Assembly (NCBI GenBank): GCA_026984835.1
Contig: JALSRI010000191.1
Location: forward strand, 1-39,889
Origin: Thiohalobacter sp.
GTDB lineage: Bacteria; Pseudomonadota; Gammaproteobacteria; DSM-19610
Direction: 5' to 3'
Length of the DNA stretch: 39,889 nucleotides
The notes beneath the pieces were generated by a model, which saw only the letters and a list, made by a program, of their open reading frames with translations, did not search any database and had not been told where the DNA came from. Below are positions 18,317 to 27,085 of this stretch, one piece after another; the stretch's first letter is position 1; each line of letters opens with the position of its first letter. A program made the position numbers and the translations under genes.

Positions 18317-18405
18317 CCCCTGTCGACCCGTTACCACAACCCAACGGTCCTCCCGGTACCCGGAACCGTTGCAGCAACCCCCAGCCCAGTAAGGAGGCAA
18401 TCACG

Positions 18406-18813
18406 ATGTCCAACAAAACCACGCTCAAACCCGTAGCCGTTGCCCTTGGTGCCCTGTTCGTCGGCTCCCTGACCACCGCTTCCGTCGCCAACGCGGCCGA
18501 CAACCCCTTCGGCATGGCCGAGCTGTCCAGCGGCTACATGGTCGCCGACATGAAGGAAGGCAAGTGCGGCGGAAGCATGAAAGACGACAAGATGAAAGAA
18601 GGCAAGTGCGGCGCCGAAAAGATGAAGAAGATGAAGAAGGAAGGCAAATGCGGCGAAGGCAAGTGCGGCGCCGAGAAGATGAAGAAGATGAAGAAGGAAG
18701 GCAAATGCGGCGAAGGCAAGTGCGGCGCCAACAAGATGAAGAAGATGGAGAAGGAAGGCAAGTGCGGGGAAGGCAAGATGAAAAAGGAAGGCAAGTGCGG
18801 CGGCGCCAAGTAA
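18406..18813 (+). CDS. hvfA: HvfA/BufA1-type copper-binding RiPP precursor with eight EGKCG motifs
   Basis: A 135-residue secreted precursor. A signal peptide (LGALFVGSLTTASVANA, cleavage before ADNP) is followed by the family-conserved NPFGMAELSSGYMVAD and a low-complexity Lys/Met/Gly region with eight EGKCG motifs, which contain all eight cysteines. Three near-identical 19-residue units GKCGAEKMKKMKKEGKCGE are encoded by 57-bp DNA repeats starting at 18601, 18658 and 18715. In the characterised HvfA of Haemophilus, an MNIO enzyme with its partner turns EGKCG cysteines into oxazolone-thioamide groups that bind Cu(I); the peptide protects against copper. A strong AAGGAGG lies eight bases before the ATG, which excludes the longer frame. 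It heads an operon with hvfB, hvfC and a DoxX gene. Confidence 0.93.
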   Translation: MSNKTTLKPVAVALGALFVGSLTTASVANAADNPFGMAELSSGYMVADMKEGKCGGSMKDDKMKEGKCGAEKMKKMKKEGKCGEGKCGAEKMKKMKKEGKCGEGKCGANKMKKMEKEGKCGEGKMKKEGKCGGAK

Positions 18814-18825
18814 GCCGCGTCTGTC

Positions 18826-19686
18826 ATGGCTAGTCCGCGTTACCCCGTACAAGGTGCCGGACTCGGTTTGCGGCGGACCCTCATGGGTCCGCTCGCGGAC
18901 CATCCTCCCGCCCGGGTGGGCTTCTACGAGGTCGCCCCCGAAAACTGGATCGGCGTGGGCGGCGCCTGGGGCCGCAGATTCCGCGCCTTCACCGAACGCC
19001 ATCCCTTCGTCTGCCATGGACTGTCGTTGTCCATCGGCAGCCCGGCGCCGCTGGACGAGACCTTCCTGCAGCGCGTCAAGCGCTTCCTGGACGAGCACGG
19101 CATACGCGCCTACACAGAACACCTGAGCTACTGCAGCGACGACGGCCATCTCTATGACCTGATGCCGATCCCCTTCACCGAGGAATCGGTCCGCCACGTC
19201 GCCGCCCGCATCCGCCGCACCCAGGACATCCTGGAACGTCGCATCGCCATGGAGAACGTCTCCTACTACGCCGCACCCGGCAAGGAGATGGAAGAAATCG
19301 ACTTCATCAACGCCGTACTGGAAGAGGCCGATTGCGACCTGCTGCTGGACGTCAACAACATCTACGTCAACAGCGTCAACCACGGCTACGACGCCGAACG
19401 GTTTCTCCATGCCCTGCCGTCCGAACGCGTGACCTATTTCCACGTGGCGGGGCACTACAACGAGGCCGACGACCTGATCGTCGACACCCACGGCGCCGAC
19501 ATCGTCGACCCCGTCTGGGATCTGCTGGACAAGGCCTACGCACACTGCGGCGTGGTGCCCACCCTGCTGGAGCGCGATTTCAACATCCCGCCGCTGCCGC
19601 AACTGCTGACCGAGGTCGACCACATCCTGGCCCTGCAGGACAGGTGGCAGCCCCGAACCGGTGAACGCCGTGCCGAAGACGGCTGA
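18826..19686 (+). CDS. hvfB: MNIO (DUF692) family RiPP-modifying enzyme HvfB/BufB
   Basis: A 286-residue multinuclear non-haem iron oxygenase of the DUF692 family, a TIM barrel that oxidises cysteines in precursor peptides. Candidate metal ligands by family comparison are H64 (VCHGLSLS), H99 (YTEHLSY), E143 (AMENVSYY), D175 ([10 protein letters not shown]), H206 and H210 (FHVAGHYN), D220/H222 (VDTHG) and E249 (LLERDFNIP). The gene begins 12 bp after hvfA and overlaps hvfC by 26 bp. From this context its substrate should be the EGKCG cysteines of the neighbouring precursor. The length is normal for the family. Confidence 0.94.
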   Translation: MASPRYPVQGAGLGLRRTLMGPLADHPPARVGFYEVAPENWIGVGGAWGRRFRAFTERHPFVCHGLSLSIGSPAPLDETFLQRVKRFLDEHGIRAYTEHLSYCSDDGHLYDLMPIPFTEESVRHVAARIRRTQDILERRIAMENVSYYAAPGKEMEEIDFINAVLEEADCDLLLDVNNIYVNSVNHGYDAERFLHALPSERVTYFHVAGHYNEADDLIVDTHGADIVDPVWDLLDKAYAHCGVVPTLLERDFNIPPLPQLLTEVDHILALQDRWQPRTGERRAEDG

Positions 19687-20440
19687 ACGACCCGGCTTCA
19701 TGCAGCACCAGTACGCCTTTGCGGCCCACATCCGCGACCCGCAGGCCAACCCGCGGCCGGCCGACGTCGAGGACCGGCGCATGGCCATCTACCGCGAGCT
19801 GTTCTACAACAACGTGGAAGGCTTCCTGGCCAATGGCTTCCCGGTGCTGAGGGAGATCCTGGACGACACGGCCTGGCACGCCATGGCGCGTGACTTCCTG
19901 GCCCGCCACCGTTGCCACTCGCCGCTGTTCCTGGAAATCCCGCGCGAGTTTCTCGCCTACCTGGAAGAGGAGCGCGGCGAGCAGCCGGACGACCCGCCCT
20001 TCCTGCACGAACTGGCCCACTACGAGTGGGTGGAACTGGCCCTGTCGGTGGCCGACGAAGGCGAAGCACCCGCCTGTGAACCCGATGCCGACCTGCTGGT
20101 GACGCGGCCGCTGCTGTCGCCCCTGGCCTGGCCGCTCAGCTACCGCTTCGACGTGCACCACATCGGCCCGGACTACCAGCCGGCGGAACCGCCCGCGCAG
20201 CCGACCTACCTGCTGGTGTACCGCGATGCCGACGACGAAGTGGGCTTCCTGGAACTCAACCCGGTCAGCGCCCGGCTGTTCGCCCTGCTGCAGGAAGACG
20301 GCGACGAAAACGGCCGCGACGTACTCGCCCGCATCGCTGCCGAACTCGACCACCCCGACCCGCAGGTGGTGATCGACGGCGGCCTGGACATCCTCGAAGC
20401 CTGGCGCCGGCGCGGCATCGTGGCCGGCGGCCGCGCCTGA
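19661..20440 (+). CDS. hvfC: HvfC/BufC, DUF2063 partner protein of the MNIO enzyme
   Basis: A 259-residue protein whose N-terminal half is the DUF2063 putative DNA-binding domain ([56 protein letters not shown]). In MNIO systems this family acts as a partner that recruits the precursor peptide to the oxygenase, despite the domain's name. The C-terminal half ([25 protein letters not shown]) matches HvfC-type proteins and resembles a small peptide-recognition module (inference). The GTG start at 19661 overlaps hvfB by 26 bp; a later ATG at MQHQYAF is an alternative start. Confidence 0.92.
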   Translation: MNAVPKTAERPGFMQHQYAFAAHIRDPQANPRPADVEDRRMAIYRELFYNNVEGFLANGFPVLREILDDTAWHAMARDFLARHRCHSPLFLEIPREFLAYLEEERGEQPDDPPFLHELAHYEWVELALSVADEGEAPACEPDADLLVTRPLLSPLAWPLSYRFDVHHIGPDYQPAEPPAQPTYLLVYRDADDEVGFLELNPVSARLFALLQEDGDENGRDVLARIAAELDHPDPQVVIDGGLDILEAWRRRGIVAGGRA

Positions 20441-20549
20441 CGACGACCGTCCGGCCGGAACTTGCCGGCATGCGCGGGGTCTCTGGTTGGCAAGGGACGC
20501 ACACGTCGACCCGCGAACCAAACCAAGAACCCCGACGGGAGACCCGCCC

Positions 20550-21146
20550 ATGACACTGCTGATCCGCCTGCAGGAACTGCTCGACAAGACCCGCGCCTTC
20601 GATTTTCTCGCCCCGCTGGCGCTGCGGCTCTACCTGGTGCCGATCTTCTGGATGGCCGGCACCCGCAAGCTGGCCGACATGGACAGCACCATCGCCTGGT
20701 TCGGCAACCCGGACTGGGGCCTTGGCCTGCCCTACCCCGAGATCCTGGCCTGGGCTGCGGCGCTCAGCGAGGCGGGCGGCGCGGCGCTGCTGCTGGTCGG
20801 CTTCGCGGTGCGCTGGATCTCCATTCCCCTCATGGTCACCATGGTGGTGGCCATGGTCACGGTACACTGGCCGAACGGCTGGCTGGCCATCGCCGAGGCG
20901 ACCGGACCCTTCGCCACCGAGCGAACCATCGGCGCCATCGAGCGCCTGGAGCGGGCCAAGGAGATCCTGCAGCAGTACGGCAACTACGACTGGCTGACCG
21001 AGTATGGCAACTTCGTGGTGCTCAACAACGGCATCGAGTTCGCGGCCACCTATCTCATCATGCTGCTGACCCTGTTCTTCTTCGGCGCCGGCCGCTATTT
21101 CAGCATGGACTACTGGGTGCGGCGGGCCTTCATGCCCGGACGCTGA
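20550..21146 (+). CDS. DoxX family membrane protein of the hvf operon (HvfX-like)
   Basis: A 198-residue inner-membrane protein of the DoxX family with about four hydrophobic segments. Family landmarks are [20 protein letters not shown] near the start, [16 protein letters not shown] and [13 protein letters not shown] at the end. DoxX-like proteins regularly follow hvfABC and are thought to take part in maturation or redox support of the copper peptide; the mechanism is not known to me. I chose the ATG at 20550, preceded by GGGAG, over an upstream in-frame TTG. A hydrophilic insert (about 100-150) with many Glu/Arg residues separates the last two helices, as in other long members. Confidence 0.87.
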   Translation: MTLLIRLQELLDKTRAFDFLAPLALRLYLVPIFWMAGTRKLADMDSTIAWFGNPDWGLGLPYPEILAWAAALSEAGGAALLLVGFAVRWISIPLMVTMVVAMVTVHWPNGWLAIAEATGPFATERTIGAIERLERAKEILQQYGNYDWLTEYGNFVVLNNGIEFAATYLIMLLTLFFFGAGRYFSMDYWVRRAFMPGR

Positions 21147-21165
21147 ACCCGCCTGGTGGTATCCT

Positions 21166-21189
21166 GTCGCCAATCGATTTCCAGGCGAC
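21166..21189. promoter_or_regulatory. Dyad upstream of copA, possible operator
   Basis: GTCGCC at 21166-21171 is inverted as GGCGAC at 21184-21189 with a 12-bp A+T-richer spacer, 9 bp before the copA ATG. Copper-exporter genes are often controlled by MerR-type (CueR) regulators binding a dyad in the promoter, so this is a candidate, but no regulator gene is in the window and the position so close to the start would equally suit an mRNA hairpin. Confidence 0.25.
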
Positions 21190-21198
21190 CGGATCCAC

Positions 21199-23664
21199 AT
21201 GGCCCCACGACAAGACCACTGCGCCGAGCCACAGGACGACACCTATACCCTCGATATCGAGGACATGAGTTGTGCCGCCTGCGTGGCGCGCGTGGAAAAG
21301 ACCCTGCGCGGCATCGATGGTGTGCGGGACGCCAGCGTCAACCTGGTGGAAGGCAAGGCCGTGGTACGCGGCGGCGACCCGCGGGCGGTGGCGGAGACCG
21401 TCACCCGGCGCGGTTACCCGGCGCGCCTGCAGGCGGCGCCGGCGCCGCCCGCCAACCTGCAGTTGCAGTTCGAAGCCCCGCCGCCGTCGACGGCGGACAT
21501 CGAGGCGGCGCTGCGACCGCTGGATGGCGAGGTGCGGGTCCGGCAGCGGGCGCCGCAGCGCGTCGAACTGGTCACCCGGGCCCATCCCGGCGCGGTGCTG
21601 GCGGCGCTGGCCGGCCCCGGCTGGCGGCCCACCCTGCTCGAACCCCTGGAAGAGGAAGGCGAGGACCCGGCGGCCGCCGCCCGGCGCGAGATCGCCCGTT
21701 CCTGGCGCCGGGCGCTGCTGGCGGGCGGCGTCGGCTTCGGCCTGATGGCCGCCGGCATGGGCGGCCTGCTGCCGGCCTTCGACAGCGGCCCGGCGGCGCG
21801 CGCCCTGTGGAGCGGCCTGGCCGTGCTGTGCCTGTTCACCATGGCCTGGAGCGGCCGCGACTACTACGCCGGCGCCTGGAAACAGCTGCGCCACCGCAGC
21901 ACCAACATGGACACCCTGGTGGCGCTGGGCACCGGCGCCGCCTGGCTGTCGTCGGTGCTGCTGCTGGCCTGGCCGGACCTGATTCCCGGCGGCGGCCACC
22001 TGTACCTGGACACCTCGGTGCTGATCCTGGGCTTCCTGCAGTTCGGCCATGCCCTGGAGGTGCGCGCCCGCGCCCGCACCCGCGACGCCATCCGCAGCCT
22101 GGTGGAACTGGCGCCGCGGCGCGCCCGGCTGCTGTGGGAAGGGCGCGAGTTCGCGCTGCCGGTGGCGCTGCTGCGGGTCGGCGACCGGCTGCGGGTGCGG
22201 CCCGGCGAGCGCATTCCCGCCGACGGCGTGGTCGTCGAGGGCCGCTCCAGCGTCGACGAATCCATGCTCACCGGTGAATCGCGTCCCGTAGCCAGGCAGC
22301 CGGGCGACGCCCTGACCGGCGGCACCCTCAACGGCAACGGCTCGCTGCTGATGGAGGTCACGCGCCTGGGGCGGGACACCACCCTGGCCCACATCGTCGA
22401 GCTGGTGCGCCAGGCCCAGGCCGGCAAGCCGCCCATCGGCCGCCTGGTCGACCGCGTGGCGGCAGTGTTCGTGCCCGTGGTGCTGGTGATCGCCGCGCTC
22501 ACCTTCGCCGCCTGGCTGGCGCTGGGGCCGGCGCCGGCGGCGACCCACGCCCTGACCGCGGCCATCGCCGTGCTGGTCATCGCCTGCCCCTGCGCGCTGG
22601 GACTGGCCACGCCCATCGCCATCATGGTCGGCACCACCCGCGCCGCCCGGCTCGGCGTGCTGATCCGCAACGGCGACGCCCTGCAGACCGCCGCCGGCCT
22701 CACCCACCTGGTGGTGGACAAGACCGGCACCCTGACCGAGGGCCGGCCGCGCGTGACCGAGCTGCAGGTCGCGGACGGTATCGACGAACAGACGCTGCTG
22801 GCCGCCGCGGCCGGCCTCGAACAGCACTCCGAACACCCGCTGGCGGGCGCCGTGCTGGCCGCCGCCCGCGAACGCGGCATCGAACCCCTCACGGTGACCG
22901 GCTTCGAGGCGGTCACCGGCCGCGGCGTGCAGGGCGATGGACCGGATGGATACTACCGGCTCGGCAACCGCGCCTTCCTGGAACAGAGCGGCGTCACCCT
23001 GCCGCCGGCCCTGCTGCATGAGGCCGAACGCCTCGGCGCCGACGGCGCCGGCATCCTGCTCGTGGCCCGGGGAGCGCAGGCCCTCGGCCTGCTGGCCGTG
23101 CAGGACCCGCTGCGCCAGGACAGCGCCGCGGCAGTGGCGAAACTGCACGCCGCCGGTATCCGCGTGCTCATGTGCACCGGCGACGCCCGGCCGACGGCGC
23201 ACGCGGTCGCCGCCCGGCTCGGCATCGACGAAGTGCACGCCGAAGTCATGCCGGCCGACAAGCTGCGGCTGGTGGAACGCCTGCAGGCACAGGGCCACCG
23301 GGTCGGCATGGCCGGCGACGGCATCAACGACGCCCCGGCGCTGGCCGCCGCCGACGTCGGCTTCGCCATCGGCAGCGGCACCGACGTGGCCATCGAGAGC
23401 GCCGACATCACCCTGGCCGGCAGCTCCCTGCACAGCGTCATGGCCGCCATCCGCATCTCCCGCGCCACCCTGGCCAACATCCGCCAGAACCTGTTCGGCG
23501 CCTTCGTCTACAATGTGCTGGGCATCCCGCTGGCGGCCGGCGTATTCTTTCCCTTCACCGGCTGGCTGCTGAACCCGGCCTTCGCCAGCGCCGCCATGGC
23601 GTTGTCGTCGGTGACCGTGGTCAGCAACGCCAACCGGCTGCGTTTCTTCGACCCCGACCGATGA
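21199..23664 (+). CDS. copA: Copper-exporting P1B-type ATPase
   Basis: An 821-residue P-type ATPase that pumps Cu(I) out of the cytosol. It has an N-terminal metal-binding HMA domain with [12 protein letters not shown], then about 90 residues that look like a second HMA domain without its CxxC. Eight membrane helices include the CPC motif (C463-P-C465, in [15 protein letters not shown]). The actuator TGES is at 358-361, the phosphorylated aspartate is D507 in [16 protein letters not shown] is the nucleotide-binding HP motif and [10 protein letters not shown] begins at 706. All catalytic residues are present. It follows the hvf operon by 52 bp and precedes a copper chaperone gene by 7 bp. Export could serve detoxification or supply copper to periplasmic enzymes such as the nitrous oxide reductase implied downstream (inference). 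Confidence 0.95.
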   Translation: MAPRQDHCAEPQDDTYTLDIEDMSCAACVARVEKTLRGIDGVRDASVNLVEGKAVVRGGDPRAVAETVTRRGYPARLQAAPAPPANLQLQFEAPPPSTADIEAALRPLDGEVRVRQRAPQRVELVTRAHPGAVLAALAGPGWRPTLLEPLEEEGEDPAAAARREIARSWRRALLAGGVGFGLMAAGMGGLLPAFDSGPAARALWSGLAVLCLFTMAWSGRDYYAGAWKQLRHRSTNMDTLVALGTGAAWLSSVLLLAWPDLIPGGGHLYLDTSVLILGFLQFGHALEVRARARTRDAIRSLVELAPRRARLLWEGREFALPVALLRVGDRLRVRPGERIPADGVVVEGRSSVDESMLTGESRPVARQPGDALTGGTLNGNGSLLMEVTRLGRDTTLAHIVELVRQAQAGKPPIGRLVDRVAAVFVPVVLVIAALTFAAWLALGPAPAATHALTAAIAVLVIACPCALGLATPIAIMVGTTRAARLGVLIRNGDALQTAAGLTHLVVDKTGTLTEGRPRVTELQVADGIDEQTLLAAAAGLEQHSEHPLAGAVLAAARERGIEPLTVTGFEAVTGRGVQGDGPDGYYRLGNRAFLEQSGVTLPPALLHEAERLGADGAGILLVARGAQALGLLAVQDPLRQDSAAAVAKLHAAGIRVLMCTGDARPTAHAVAARLGIDEVHAEVMPADKLRLVERLQAQGHRVGMAGDGINDAPALAAADVGFAIGSGTDVAIESADITLAGSSLHSVMAAIRISRATLANIRQNLFGAFVYNVLGIPLAAGVFFPFTGWLLNPAFASAAMALSSVTVVSNANRLRFFDPDR

Positions 23665-23671
23665 GGACGAC

Positions 23672-23878
23672 ATGAACAACAGCATCACGCTCAAGATCGA
23701 AGGCATGACCTGCAACCACTGCGTCAAGCACGTGCTGGAGGCACTGTGGGAAGTGAACGGCGTCATCAAGGCCGAGGTGTCGCTGGAATCGGGCAGCGCC
23801 GTGGTGCGCGGCGAGGTCGCGCCGGGCGCCCTGCTCAAAGCCATCGAAGATGCCGGCTACACGGCCCGCGTCGCCTGA
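23672..23878 (+). CDS. copZ: CopZ-like copper chaperone (single HMA domain)
   Basis: A 68-residue heavy-metal-associated domain protein with the Cu(I)-binding motif GMTCNHCVKH, C14 and C17. The ferredoxin-like babbab pattern is complete (ITLKIEG, KHVLEALWEVNGV, KAEVSLESGSAVV, GALLKAIEDAGYTARVA). Its start is 7 bp after copA, so it should be translated with it and deliver Cu(I) to the ATPase. It is more similar to free CopZ chaperones than to the HMA domain of the adjacent CopA. Confidence 0.9.
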   Translation: MNNSITLKIEGMTCNHCVKHVLEALWEVNGVIKAEVSLESGSAVVRGEVAPGALLKAIEDAGYTARVA

Positions 23879-23914
23879 CACGGGGCCGGCAGGCCACGCG
23901 GCACCGCGCGCCTG

Positions 23915-24373
23915 ATGGACCGGTCCGAGACGGCCACGCTGCCTTTCGACTGCCGGCAGCTGTTCGAACTGGTGGCCGACATCGAACGCTATCCCGACTT
24001 CCTGCCCGGCTGGCTATCGGCGCGCATCCTGGCGCGCGAGGGCGGGCAGCTGCGGGTCGAACAGGTGTTGCAGGCCGGGCCGGCGAGGCTGCGCTTCCGT
24101 TCCCGGGCGCAGCTGCAGCCCTGTTCGCGCATCCACATCGAGACGCTGGACGGACCGCTGCGCGGCAGCCGGATCGAGTGGCGCTTCACGGCGCTCGACG
24201 GCGGCCGCTGCCAGCTGCAGCTGCACAGCCGCCTGGCCGCATCCAACCCGCTGCTGGAGCTGCCGCTGCAATGGCTGGCCGGCGGCACCGGCCGGCGGCT
24301 GCTCCCGTTGTTCGAGCAGCGCGCCCGGCGACTGTACGGCAATCCGCAACCCCCTGATGCAGCGCATGCCTGA
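23915..24373 (+). CDS. Coq10/RatA-like START-domain (SRPBCC) protein
   Basis: A 152-residue protein of the Coq10/RatA branch of the SRPBCC superfamily. The classic N-terminus appears as LPFDCRQLFELVADIERYPDFLPGW, followed by ARIL, beta strands and a closing helix LLPLFEQRARRLYG. Eukaryotic Coq10 and its bacterial relatives bind quinones; RatA was named for interference with ribosome association. The 3' end overlaps ubiE by 17 bp and the gene lies inside a menaquinone cluster, so a role in quinone binding or delivery is favoured here (inference). The usual second ratA-like gene near smpB, if present, would lie elsewhere in the genome. Confidence 0.82.
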   Translation: MDRSETATLPFDCRQLFELVADIERYPDFLPGWLSARILAREGGQLRVEQVLQAGPARLRFRSRAQLQPCSRIHIETLDGPLRGSRIEWRFTALDGGRCQLQLHSRLAASNPLLELPLQWLAGGTGRRLLPLFEQRARRLYGNPQPPDAAHA

Positions 24374-25100
24374 CCTCTCGCACAGTTTCGGCAGGCGCCA
24401 GGTCGACCCGCAGCAGCGCCGGCAGCTGGTGCGCAACGTGTTCGCCCGGGTGGCACCGCGCTACGACCTCATGAACGACCTCATGAGTCTGGGCGTACAC
24501 CGCTACTGGAAGCGCGTCCTGGCACGCCAGGCGCGGCAGCGACCCGCCGCCGACATCCTCGATCTGGCCGGCGGCACCGGCGACGTGGCGCGCCTGCTGC
24601 TCGGCCTGGGGCCGCGCGTGCTGGTGTGCGATCCCGGCCTGGAAATGATGCAGGTCGGACGGGCGCGCGGTGCCTCGCCCATCCACTGGCTGGCGGGCTG
24701 CGCCGAGGCGCTGCCGCTGCCCGACGCCAGCCTCGACCTGGTCACCATCGCCTTCGGCATCCGCAACGTCACCCGCATCGAGGCTGCGCTGGCGGAGATG
24801 CACCGCGTGCTGCGGCCCGGCGGCCGGCTGCTGTGCCTGGAGTTCTCGCGGCCCGCCGCCTGGCTGCGGCCGTTCTACGACGCCTACTCGCGGCTGGTGA
24901 TTCCGCGCCTGGGCGCCTGGGTGTCGGGCAACCCCGACGCCTACCACTACCTGATCGATTCCATCCGCGTGTTCCCCGACCAGCGCGAACTCTGCACCCT
25001 GTTCGAACAGGCCGGCTTCGAGACGGTCGCCTACCGCAACCTGTCGTTCGGCATCGCCTGCATCCACAGCGGCACACGCCCGTCCGCCGATGGGGGCTGA
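24357..25100 (+). CDS. ubiE: UbiE/MenG-type demethylmenaquinone methyltransferase
   Basis: A 247-residue class I SAM-dependent C-methyltransferase. NVFARVAPRYDLMNDLMSLGVHRYWK is the family signature, ILDLAGGTGDVARLL the SAM-binding loop, and FGIRNVTRIEAALAEMHRVLRPGG the second signature. UbiE enzymes methylate demethylmenaquinone and in some species also the ubiquinone precursor. Because the gene sits between a START-domain gene and menE (overlaps of 17 and 11 bp), menaquinone is the probable main product; a separate ubiE for ubiquinone may exist elsewhere. An ATG at 24366 is an alternative start that drops three residues. Confidence 0.92.
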   Translation: MQRMPDLSHSFGRRQVDPQQRRQLVRNVFARVAPRYDLMNDLMSLGVHRYWKRVLARQARQRPAADILDLAGGTGDVARLLLGLGPRVLVCDPGLEMMQVGRARGASPIHWLAGCAEALPLPDASLDLVTIAFGIRNVTRIEAALAEMHRVLRPGGRLLCLEFSRPAAWLRPFYDAYSRLVIPRLGAWVSGNPDAYHYLIDSIRVFPDQRELCTLFEQAGFETVAYRNLSFGIACIHSGTRPSADGG

Positions 25101-26553
25101 ACCGCTGTACGGCTGGCTGCAACGCGCCGTTCGCGAACGGCCGCACGAGGCGCTGCTGATCACCGACACCGAAACCCTCGACGCCCTGGCCGTACAGCAC
25201 CGCCTCGGCACCCTGGCGGCGCGCTGCCGGGCCGCCGGCCTGATCGGCGGCCGCACCCTGGCCGTACAGTCGGCCGACAACCGCCAGCTCGCCTGGGGCG
25301 CGCTGCTGGCGATGTACGCCGGCTGCCCCTTCCTGCCGCTGTCGCCCGCGCAGGAGGCCGCCCCGTTGCTGGCGGCCGCCGGCGGCGCCCGGTGGTTTGC
25401 AGCGGATGCCGGAGCCGCGGCCGGCCCCGCCCCGTGGCCGCTGGACTGGCTCGACGCCCCGGCCGACGAAGCGCCCGCCGCAGCCGCGCCGCTGCCGGCG
25501 GCCGCCGTGCAGCTCTACGTCGCCAGCAGCGGCAGTGGCGGCGCACCCCGGCTGGTGAAGCACACGGGCGCCGGCCTGGCTGCGGCGGTCGGGGCCTCCC
25601 GGCGTCGCACCGGCCTGGGTCCCGGCGACCTGTGGCTGGGCTGCCTGCCGCTGGCGCACATCGGCGGCCTGGCCATCCTGCTGCGCTGCCTGCACGCCGG
25701 CGCCACGCTGCGGCTGCTGGAGCGCTTCGACGCCGGCCGCGTGCACGACGAACTGTACGCGCGCCCCGTCACCCACCTGTCGCTGGTGCCGGCCATGCTG
25801 GCGCGGCTGCTGGAACAGGACGATGCGCCGCCACCGGCCACACTGCGTTGCGTGCTGGTCGGCGGCGGGCCGCTGTCGGCCGCGGTCGCGGAGCCGGCGC
25901 TGGCGCGCGGCTGGCCGCTGTGCCCGGTGTACGGCATGACGGAGACGGCCTCGCACGTCACCTTCTGCAACGCACGACGCGACGGCTGGAGCGAGGGCGA
26001 CGTCGGCGTGGCGCTGGACGGCTGCCACATCGACGTCGTCGATGCCCAGGGCCGGCCGGTGCAGGGCGAGGGCCTCATCCGCATCCGCGGACCGATGCTG
26101 ATGGCGGGTTATGCCGGCGACGCAGGGCCCGGCGACGGGCTGCGCGACGGCGCCTTCGTCAGCCGCGATATCGGCCGCCTCGACGCCGACGGCCGTCTGC
26201 ACCTGGCCGGCCGCGCCGATCACCTCATCGTCAGCGGCGGCGTGAACCTCGACCCCGAGCGGCTGGAGGCGCGGCTCGCCGCCTGCCCCGGCGTCGATGC
26301 CGTGGCCGTCACCGGCATCGCCGACCCGGAGTGGGGACAGCGCGTCGCGGCGCTGCTGAGCGGGCCGGTGGAGCCCGACGCCTTCCTGGCCTGGTGCCGC
26401 GAACACATCGACAGCGCGCAGCGCCCGCGGCTGGTGTTCAAGACGGAACACCTGCCCGCCACCGCACTCGGCAAACCCGACCGCCCCGCCATCGCCCGTC
26501 TGGCCCGGCGTCTGCACCCCTCGCCCGGCGACCAGGGGCGACTCCGGCCGTGA
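25090..26553 (+). CDS. menE: 2-succinylbenzoate--CoA ligase
   Basis: A 487-residue adenylate-forming enzyme that activates o-succinylbenzoate to its CoA ester. The ATP-binding P-loop-like stretch reads YVASSGSGGAPRLVKHT, with the usual T(S/T)G(T/S)xG pattern slightly altered; VYGMTETASHVT, SRDIGRLDADGRLHLAGRADHLIVSGG and the late lysine in ALGKPDRP are the other adenylation motifs. The gene overlaps ubiE by 11 bp. Its last 28 codons are the first copy of a tandem repeat that continues downstream with REP elements, so the C-terminal tail (HPSPGDQGRLRP) may be a recent alteration of the ancestral end. Confidence 0.9.
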   Translation: MGAEPLYGWLQRAVRERPHEALLITDTETLDALAVQHRLGTLAARCRAAGLIGGRTLAVQSADNRQLAWGALLAMYAGCPFLPLSPAQEAAPLLAAAGGARWFAADAGAAAGPAPWPLDWLDAPADEAPAAAAPLPAAAVQLYVASSGSGGAPRLVKHTGAGLAAAVGASRRRTGLGPGDLWLGCLPLAHIGGLAILLRCLHAGATLRLLERFDAGRVHDELYARPVTHLSLVPAMLARLLEQDDAPPPATLRCVLVGGGPLSAAVAEPALARGWPLCPVYGMTETASHVTFCNARRDGWSEGDVGVALDGCHIDVVDAQGRPVQGEGLIRIRGPMLMAGYAGDAGPGDGLRDGAFVSRDIGRLDADGRLHLAGRADHLIVSGGVNLDPERLEARLAACPGVDAVAVTGIADPEWGQRVAALLSGPVEPDAFLAWCREHIDSAQRPRLVFKTEHLPATALGKPDRPAIARLARRLHPSPGDQGRLRP

Positions 26554-27075
26554 GGCGGTGCGCGGTGGGGGCAGTGTCCGTGGGCCTATCGCGGGCAAGC
26601 CCGCTCCTACAAAGCGGGGCAAACCCGACCAGCCCGCCTGGCCCGGCGTCTGCATCCCTCGCCCGGCGGCAGGGGCGACTCCGGCCGTGAGGCGGTGCGC
26701 GGTGGGGGCGTCCGTGGGCCTGTCGCGGGCAAGCCCGCTCCTACAAAGCGGGGCAAACCCGACCGCCCACCGTCGCCCGCCTGGCCCGGCGTCTGCATCC
26801 CTCGCCCGGCGGCAGGGGCGACTCCGGCCTTGAGGCGGTGCGCGGTGGGGGCGTCCGTGGGCCTGTCGCGGGCAAGCCCGCTCCTACAAAGCGGGGCAAA
26901 CCCGACCGCCCCGCCATCGCCCGCCTGGCCCGGCGCCTGCATCCCCCCACCCCGCCACCAGGAGGGGCTCCGGCCGTGAGGCGGTGCACGGTGGGGAGAC
27001 AGCGTCCGTCGGCCTATCGCGGGCAAGCCCGCTCCTACAACATCGGCCCCTGTAGGAGCGGCCTTGGCCGCGATA
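26470..27075. repeat. Four-copy tandem array made of the menE 3' end plus a REP palindrome
   Basis: Copies start with GGCAAACCCGACC at 26470, 26618, 26752 and 26895 (spacings 148, 134 and 143 bp). Each copy carries the end of menE, its stop context CGTGAGGCGGTGC or a close variant, a G-rich linker, and a REP palindrome (TCGCGGGCAAGCCCGCTCC). REP copies are at about 26589, 26732, 26866 and 27018. The array ends with one palindrome of the other type (GTAGGAGCGGCCTTGGCC) at 27053-27075. It occupies the 532-bp space between the convergent menE and menC, with no separate gene. Open frames crossing it are by-products of the repetition. Confidence 0.92.
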
Positions 27076-27085
27076 CGGCGGCCGC

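Noticed and set aside
18534-18827. Minus-strand frame rich in His-Leu-Pro-Ser-Phe repeats opposite hvfA
   Set aside because: It is the exact antisense of the EGKCG repeats; the plus strand has signal peptide, strong ribosome binding site and operon context.
20487-20549. Longer start (TTG) for the DoxX-like gene
   Set aside because: The extra 21 residues are hydrophilic and unlike the family, and the ATG at 20550 has a better ribosome binding site.
21130-23844. Minus-strand open frame of 904 codons opposite copA
   Set aside because: Composition is typical of an antisense shadow and the copA frame carries every P-type ATPase motif.
26558-27000. Small repetitive proteins downstream of menE
   Set aside because: They follow from duplication of the menE end and REP; no start signals and no purifying pattern between copies.
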